Origin: an uncultured Oscillochloris sp.
GTDB taxonomy: Bacteria > Chloroflexota > Chloroflexia > Chloroflexales > Chloroflexaceae
Direction: 5' to 3'
Length of the DNA stretch: 9,913 nt
Assembly (NCBI GenBank): GCA_903877345.1
Contig: CAIRDL010000507.1
Location: 1-9,913 of the forward strand
Part shown: one piece after another, positions 7,698 through 9,913 of the stretch
How positions within the stretch are numbered: position 1 is the first letter of the stretch
Layout: the number at the start of each line of letters is the position of its first letter
The notes under the pieces: model-generated
What the model was told of the DNA's origin: nothing
The model's input: the letters and a program-made list of their open reading frames with translations, nothing else
Databases searched by the model: none
Position numbers and translations under genes: made by a program

Positions 7698-8723
7698 TCA
7701 AGGCATCTCCGCGAGCAACCGCTCCGGCTGGCCCCGATAGGTCGCCCACGCGCTTTCGCCGCACACAATGCCGCCAAGGATGCGCCAGAGGGCCGTGTTG
7801 ACCGGCGCAGGCACCCCACGGGCGGCAGCCTCAGCGGCGACGGCCCCATACAGGTACGCGCCTTCTGAGCGGGTGCGGCCCGCCCGCAAATCGCGCAACA
7901 GCGAAGGCTCTTTCCCGCCCCGCCCGCCCCCGACCAACTGGCGCAACAGCGGGTTGAGGGCCACCGTGGGCAGATAGCGCGCCAACAGCGCAAGCGTCCC
8001 CGCCGGGTAGCCCGGCAAATTTACCGGGCGAACACCCATTCGCGCCATGACCGCCAGCGTCTCGCGGGCGGCGCGCAGATCCAAAGCGAGCAAACGCGGA
8101 TGCGCGTAGATCTGGGCGACCGAGAGGTCAAGGATGGCCGCTTGGGCATTGCCGAGCATGTTGAGCAGCGCTTTCGACCATTTCATGGCCCGATAGTCGG
8201 CGTAGCGCTGCACCGGGAAACCAGCTTGGGTGAAGGTGGCGAGCCACGGCCCCAAATCTGTCGCCGGATCGAGCGGGGCCAAGCCAACGCCGCCGCCTTT
8301 GGTGATCACGACCGCCGTTGGGTCGCGCACCTCCACCGAGGTCGTGATTGCACCAGCGATCACCCGGGTTGGGCCAAAGGCGGCGACTAGTTGCTCCTCG
8401 TTGCCGATCCCGTTCTGGAGGGTCAGGACGAGGCGTGGCTCTAAGGCTTGCAGGGTCGTGATGGCACTGGGCGTGTCGTAGCCTTTTACACAGAGGACGG
8501 CCAACGCCGGGTGACGGAACGGCTCGCGTAGGTCGGCGGGGGACGCCGCGACGGTAAGCTGTACTTGCTGCGTTCCCGTCGGGGTGCTGATCTGGAGTGG
8601 ATGGGTGGCTAAGGCGTCTACACTGCTTGGTCGCGCCAACAGGGCGCTCGTGACCCCGCCCAGGGCCAAACGCCCCGCTACTTGAAGCCCGATTGCCCCG
8701 CCGCCCACGACGACGACCGCCAT
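7698..8723 (-). CDS. panE: 2-dehydropantoate 2-reductase (ketopantoate reductase, ApbA/PanE family)
   Basis: The predicted 341-aa protein would reduce ketopantoate to pantoate with NADPH in the cytoplasm, a step toward pantothenate and coenzyme A. The N-terminal Rossmann fold begins at once (AVVVVGGGAIGLQVAGRL, G7-G12). Family residues can be placed by comparison with E. coli PanE from memory: K80 (LCVKGYD), N104 (LQNGIGNEEQ), and K184, N188 and N192 (KWSKALLNMLGN), with the same four-residue spacing as K176, N180 and N184. E287 (SEGAYLYGA) precedes the PVNTALW segment. The ATG at 8723 is chosen because GGAG lies 6 bases before it and the Rossmann strand starts there. The frame stays open upstream to 8894, but that extension is translated repeat sequence. 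It is slightly longer than typical PanE (about 300 aa). Fold is certain; other ApbA-family substrates cannot be excluded. Confidence 0.85.
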   Translation of the reverse strand: MAVVVVGGGAIGLQVAGRLALGGVTSALLARPSSVDALATHPLQISTPTGTQQVQLTVAASPADLREPFRHPALAVLCVKGYDTPSAITTLQALEPRLVLTLQNGIGNEEQLVAAFGPTRVIAGAITTSVEVRDPTAVVITKGGGVGLAPLDPATDLGPWLATFTQAGFPVQRYADYRAMKWSKALLNMLGNAQAAILDLSVAQIYAHPRLLALDLRAARETLAVMARMGVRPVNLPGYPAGTLALLARYLPTVALNPLLRQLVGGGRGGKEPSLLRDLRAGRTRSEGAYLYGAVAAEAAARGVPAPVNTALWRILGGIVCGESAWATYRGQPERLLAEMP

Positions 8724-8729
8724 AACGCA

Positions 8730-8733
8730 CTCC
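8730..8733 (-). promoter_or_regulatory. Shine-Dalgarno deciding the reductase start
   Basis: GGAG on the minus strand sits 6 bases before the ATG at 8723. It overlaps an in-frame ATG at 8735, which it therefore argues against as the start. Confidence 0.6.
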
Positions 8734-8750
8734 ATTTTAGATTTTAGATT
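8734..8750. repeat. ATTTTAG microrepeat
   Basis: A 7-bp unit, ATTTTAG, is repeated twice plus three bases just upstream of the reductase ribosome site. On the minus strand it supplies two TAAAAT boxes that could serve as a -10 for the reductase gene, but no convincing -35 is found at the proper spacing. Confidence 0.6.
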
Positions 8751-8805
8751 GCAGATTTGCCGCAACAGGATGCGGTGCATTTGTCCAAGCAGTTTCAGCT
8801 TGACC

Positions 8806-8821
8806 GTTGCAACCTGCAACC
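8806..8821. repeat. GCAACC(T) microrepeat with hairpin potential
   Basis: GCAACCT is followed directly by GCAACC (8809-8821). The overlapping stretch GTTGC-AACCT-GCAAC (8806-8820) is a 5-bp stem with a 5-base loop. Two more 5-bp stems lie nearby: CCGCA/TGCGG at 8760-8775 and CAAGC/GCTTG at 8786-8802. No gene is seen in the gap 8724-8899. Confidence 0.45.
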
Positions 8822-8839
8822 ACCCCACATGCTCCTTGT

Positions 8840-8863
8840 GGCTTTGCGGCTTTGCGGCTTTGC
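8840..8863. repeat. three tandem copies of GGCTTTGC
   Basis: An 8-bp unit, GGCTTTGC (GCAAAGCC on the other strand), is repeated three times without error and is followed by GTGAG. I recall similar CGCAAAGNCGCAAAG stretches as dispersed intergenic elements in many bacterial genomes. Translated on the minus strand it gives SRKAAKPQSHKE, a typical false N-terminal extension. It lies between the translin-family gene and the reductase gene. Confidence 0.65.
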
Positions 8864-8899
8864 GTGAGATCGCTGAACTGTCTGGTACGACCAATCTGC

Positions 8900-9529
8900 C
8901 TAGCCCCCAAGCCGTCCCTCAAGCTCGAGCATCGCAGCCGTCAGTTGATCTTGGCGCAAAGCCGCCGTCAGATCGCCACGGGTGCGTTCGACTACGCCAC
9001 GCAAGGCGTCAGTAGTCCGTCGCAGCCCGCCCGTGACCGCATCGGGGTAATCCACCGTCACCAGTTCACTGTAGACATCGTCCATAATTTGGAGCAGCGC
9101 CTCGCCCCGGGCGACCTCGCCCCGGCGCAGGCCGTCGAGAATAGCGCGGCGCAACTCACTGGCAGCTTCGGCGAGGCCGTTGAGGTAGGCGGAAGCCGTT
9201 ACGCCCAGCGCGGCGGGGCCAGGAGGCTCGCGACCGGCGAGAAAAGCCAAGACGAGCTGCGCCTCGACAAACTCCTTCAGGGCGTCTTGGGTATAGCCTG
9301 CAAAGCGGATTTCCGGCTTGTTGGCGGTGGCGGCGGCAATCTGGGCGACTGTGGCCTCCGCTTCAGCTAAGCGGCGCTCGGCTTCGGCGAACTCGGCCCG
9401 GTGGGTGGCGCGAATGCTGTTGGCGCATTGCCGAATCAGCGCCCGCGAAGCCCCAATGACCTGCTCACGAGCGCTGTGGCTCGCTTCAATCTGCGTGACA
9501 CAGGCCGCGACAAGCGGTTCAATCGGCAT
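8900..9529 (-). CDS. translin/TRAX-family protein, probable RNA-binding nuclease subunit
   Basis: The 209-aa, largely helical protein matches the translin family (COG2178-type). Family marks are LKEFVEAQLVLAFL (84-97), YLNGLAEAASELRR (115-128) and VDYPDAVTGGLRRTTDALR (159-177) followed by VVERTRGDL. Eukaryotic TRAX, the catalytic partner of translin in the C3PO RNase, has acidic active-site residues in the two corresponding helices. Here E86 and E89 (EFVE) and E121 and E125 (AEAASE) occupy those places, with Glu in place of one Asp, so nuclease activity is plausible. Archaeal homologues form C3PO-like RNases on their own; that activity here is inference. The ATG at 9529 is chosen because AGGAG (9536-9540) lies 6 bases before it and a good promoter leaves a 27-base leader; in-frame ATGs at 9556 and 9577 lie at or upstream of the transcription start. 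Bacterial members have sometimes been labelled haloacid dehalogenase, but no HAD motif is present. Confidence 0.85.
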   Translation of the reverse strand: MPIEPLVAACVTQIEASHSAREQVIGASRALIRQCANSIRATHRAEFAEAERRLAEAEATVAQIAAATANKPEIRFAGYTQDALKEFVEAQLVLAFLAGREPPGPAALGVTASAYLNGLAEAASELRRAILDGLRRGEVARGEALLQIMDDVYSELVTVDYPDAVTGGLRRTTDALRGVVERTRGDLTAALRQDQLTAAMLELEGRLGG

Positions 9530-9562
9530 GGTTCGCTCCTCTTCCTGAACTGACATGCGCGC

Positions 9563-9591
9563 ACTGTACCAGACCATTTGGGCGGCGTCAA
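9563..9591 (-). promoter_or_regulatory. candidate sigma70-type promoter of the translin-family gene
   Basis: On the minus strand TTGACG (9586-9591, five of six consensus bases) and TACAGT (9563-9568, four of six) are exactly 17 bases apart. Transcription would start near 9556, giving a short leader with AGGAG before the ATG at 9529. This is the best promoter match in the window. Confidence 0.6.
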
Positions 9592-9647
9592 AGCGGGGGC
9601 GTGCGTCTTGCCCAGCTTGGCAAACTACAGAACACGCTGAGGTGCGC

Positions 9648-9653
9648 TATAAT
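9648..9653 (+). promoter_or_regulatory. candidate -10 box of ftsY
   Basis: A perfect TATAAT lies 38 bases before the ftsY ATG. No good -35 box is found at 16-18 bases (the best nearby, TTGGCA at 9617-9622, is 25 bases away). Transcription would start near 9660. It is divergent from the translin-family promoter, about 60 bases away. Confidence 0.5.
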
Positions 9654-9691
9654 CGGGCCGCGTACCATCAGCATGAAAGGATCGCCCAGCG

Positions 9692-9913
9692 ATGTTCAAA
9701 CGTCTATTCGGTCGTGGTCAGGATGCGCCGCGCACCGAGGAGGAGGCCAATCAAGAAGGAGAGCAGGTCTCTCAGAGCCTCGAAAAGTCGCGGCAGGGGA
9801 TCTTCGGGCGCATCGCCCAGTTGTTTGCCACCGAGGACCCGGTGACGGAAGCGCTGTGGGACGAGTTGGAAGAAGCGCTGATCCAGGGTGATGTCGGCCT
9901 TGAGACCAGCACC
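9692..9913 (+). CDS. ftsY: signal recognition particle receptor FtsY, N-terminal part
   Basis: The first 74 codons are visible and run off the right edge. FtsY is the membrane-associated GTPase that receives ribosome-SRP complexes and passes nascent membrane proteins to the Sec translocon. The protein begins MFKRLFGRG, a short basic start, then an acidic linker (TEEEANQEGEQ), then the start of the N-domain helical bundle: SLEKSRQGIFGRI (29-41), ELEEALIQGDVGLETS (about 58-73). This pattern of LEE.L...DVG is diagnostic of SRP-family GTPases, and the short N-terminus points to FtsY and not Ffh. The GTPase G domain lies outside the window. AAAGGA at 9676-9681 is a slightly distant ribosome site (10 bases). 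An upstream ATG at 9673 is out of frame. Confidence 0.92.
   Translation, partial: MFKRLFGRGQDAPRTEEEANQEGEQVSQSLEKSRQGIFGRIAQLFATEDPVTEALWDELEEALIQGDVGLETST

Noticed and set aside
8840..8863. Three tandem 8-bp units considered as the edge of a CRISPR array
   Set aside because: The units are contiguous with no spacers and are far too short for CRISPR repeats.
8724..8894. 57-residue N-terminal extension of the reductase
   Set aside because: It translates tandem repeats, lacks a ribosome site, and precedes a Rossmann start that has its own GGAG.
9530..9577. Longer starts for the translin-family protein (ATG at 9577 or 9556)
   Set aside because: The predicted promoter overlaps or starts there, while AGGAG is placed correctly for the ATG at 9529.

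Overview
The window reads as ordinary chromosomal DNA from a GC-rich bacterium. The best guess is a member of the Chloroflexota (Chloroflexus/Roseiflexus-like). The reasons are secreted subtilases with an 'IYLPLLVR' C-terminus, a translin-family gene in a bacterium, and gaps holding short CGCAAAGCC-type and ATTTTAG-type repeats, which I associate with that phylum. No 16S rRNA or other phylogenetic marker is present, so this assignment is inference.

Layout. (1) Positions 1-3945, minus strand: two paralogous secreted subtilisin-like (S8) proteases in tandem, 10 bases apart and probably one transcript. The promoter-proximal gene is complete (821 aa; propeptide, S8, Calx-beta, ASH/choice-of-anchor-D-like, C-terminal tail). 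The downstream gene is cut by the left window edge. (2) Positions 3946-4080: a compact divergent control region. An 18-bp palindrome overlies the candidate -10 boxes of both directions, and two hairpins lie in the presumed mfd leader. (3) Positions 4081-7596, plus strand: full-length mfd, the transcription-repair coupling factor. (4) Positions 7597-7697: the gap between converging genes, filled by two overlapping, mutually exclusive inverted repeats. (5) Positions 7698-8723, minus strand: a PanE/ApbA-type ketopantoate reductase. (6) Positions 8724-8899: a gap made of several short tandem repeats. (7) Positions 8900-9529, minus strand: a translin/TRAX-family protein that keeps acidic residues where the C3PO ribonuclease has its catalytic ones. 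(8) Positions 9692-9913, plus strand: the first 74 codons of ftsY, the signal recognition particle receptor, divergent from the translin gene, with candidate promoters for both.

The genes do not form one pathway: extracellular proteolysis, DNA repair coupled to transcription, pantothenate synthesis, a putative RNA nuclease and membrane protein targeting. There is no CRISPR array, phage, transposon, rRNA or tRNA that I can see. The observations most worth following are the bacterial translin/C3PO-like gene, the structured mfd leader with its shared palindrome, the competing hairpins after mfd, and the short C-terminal tag on the complete protease.
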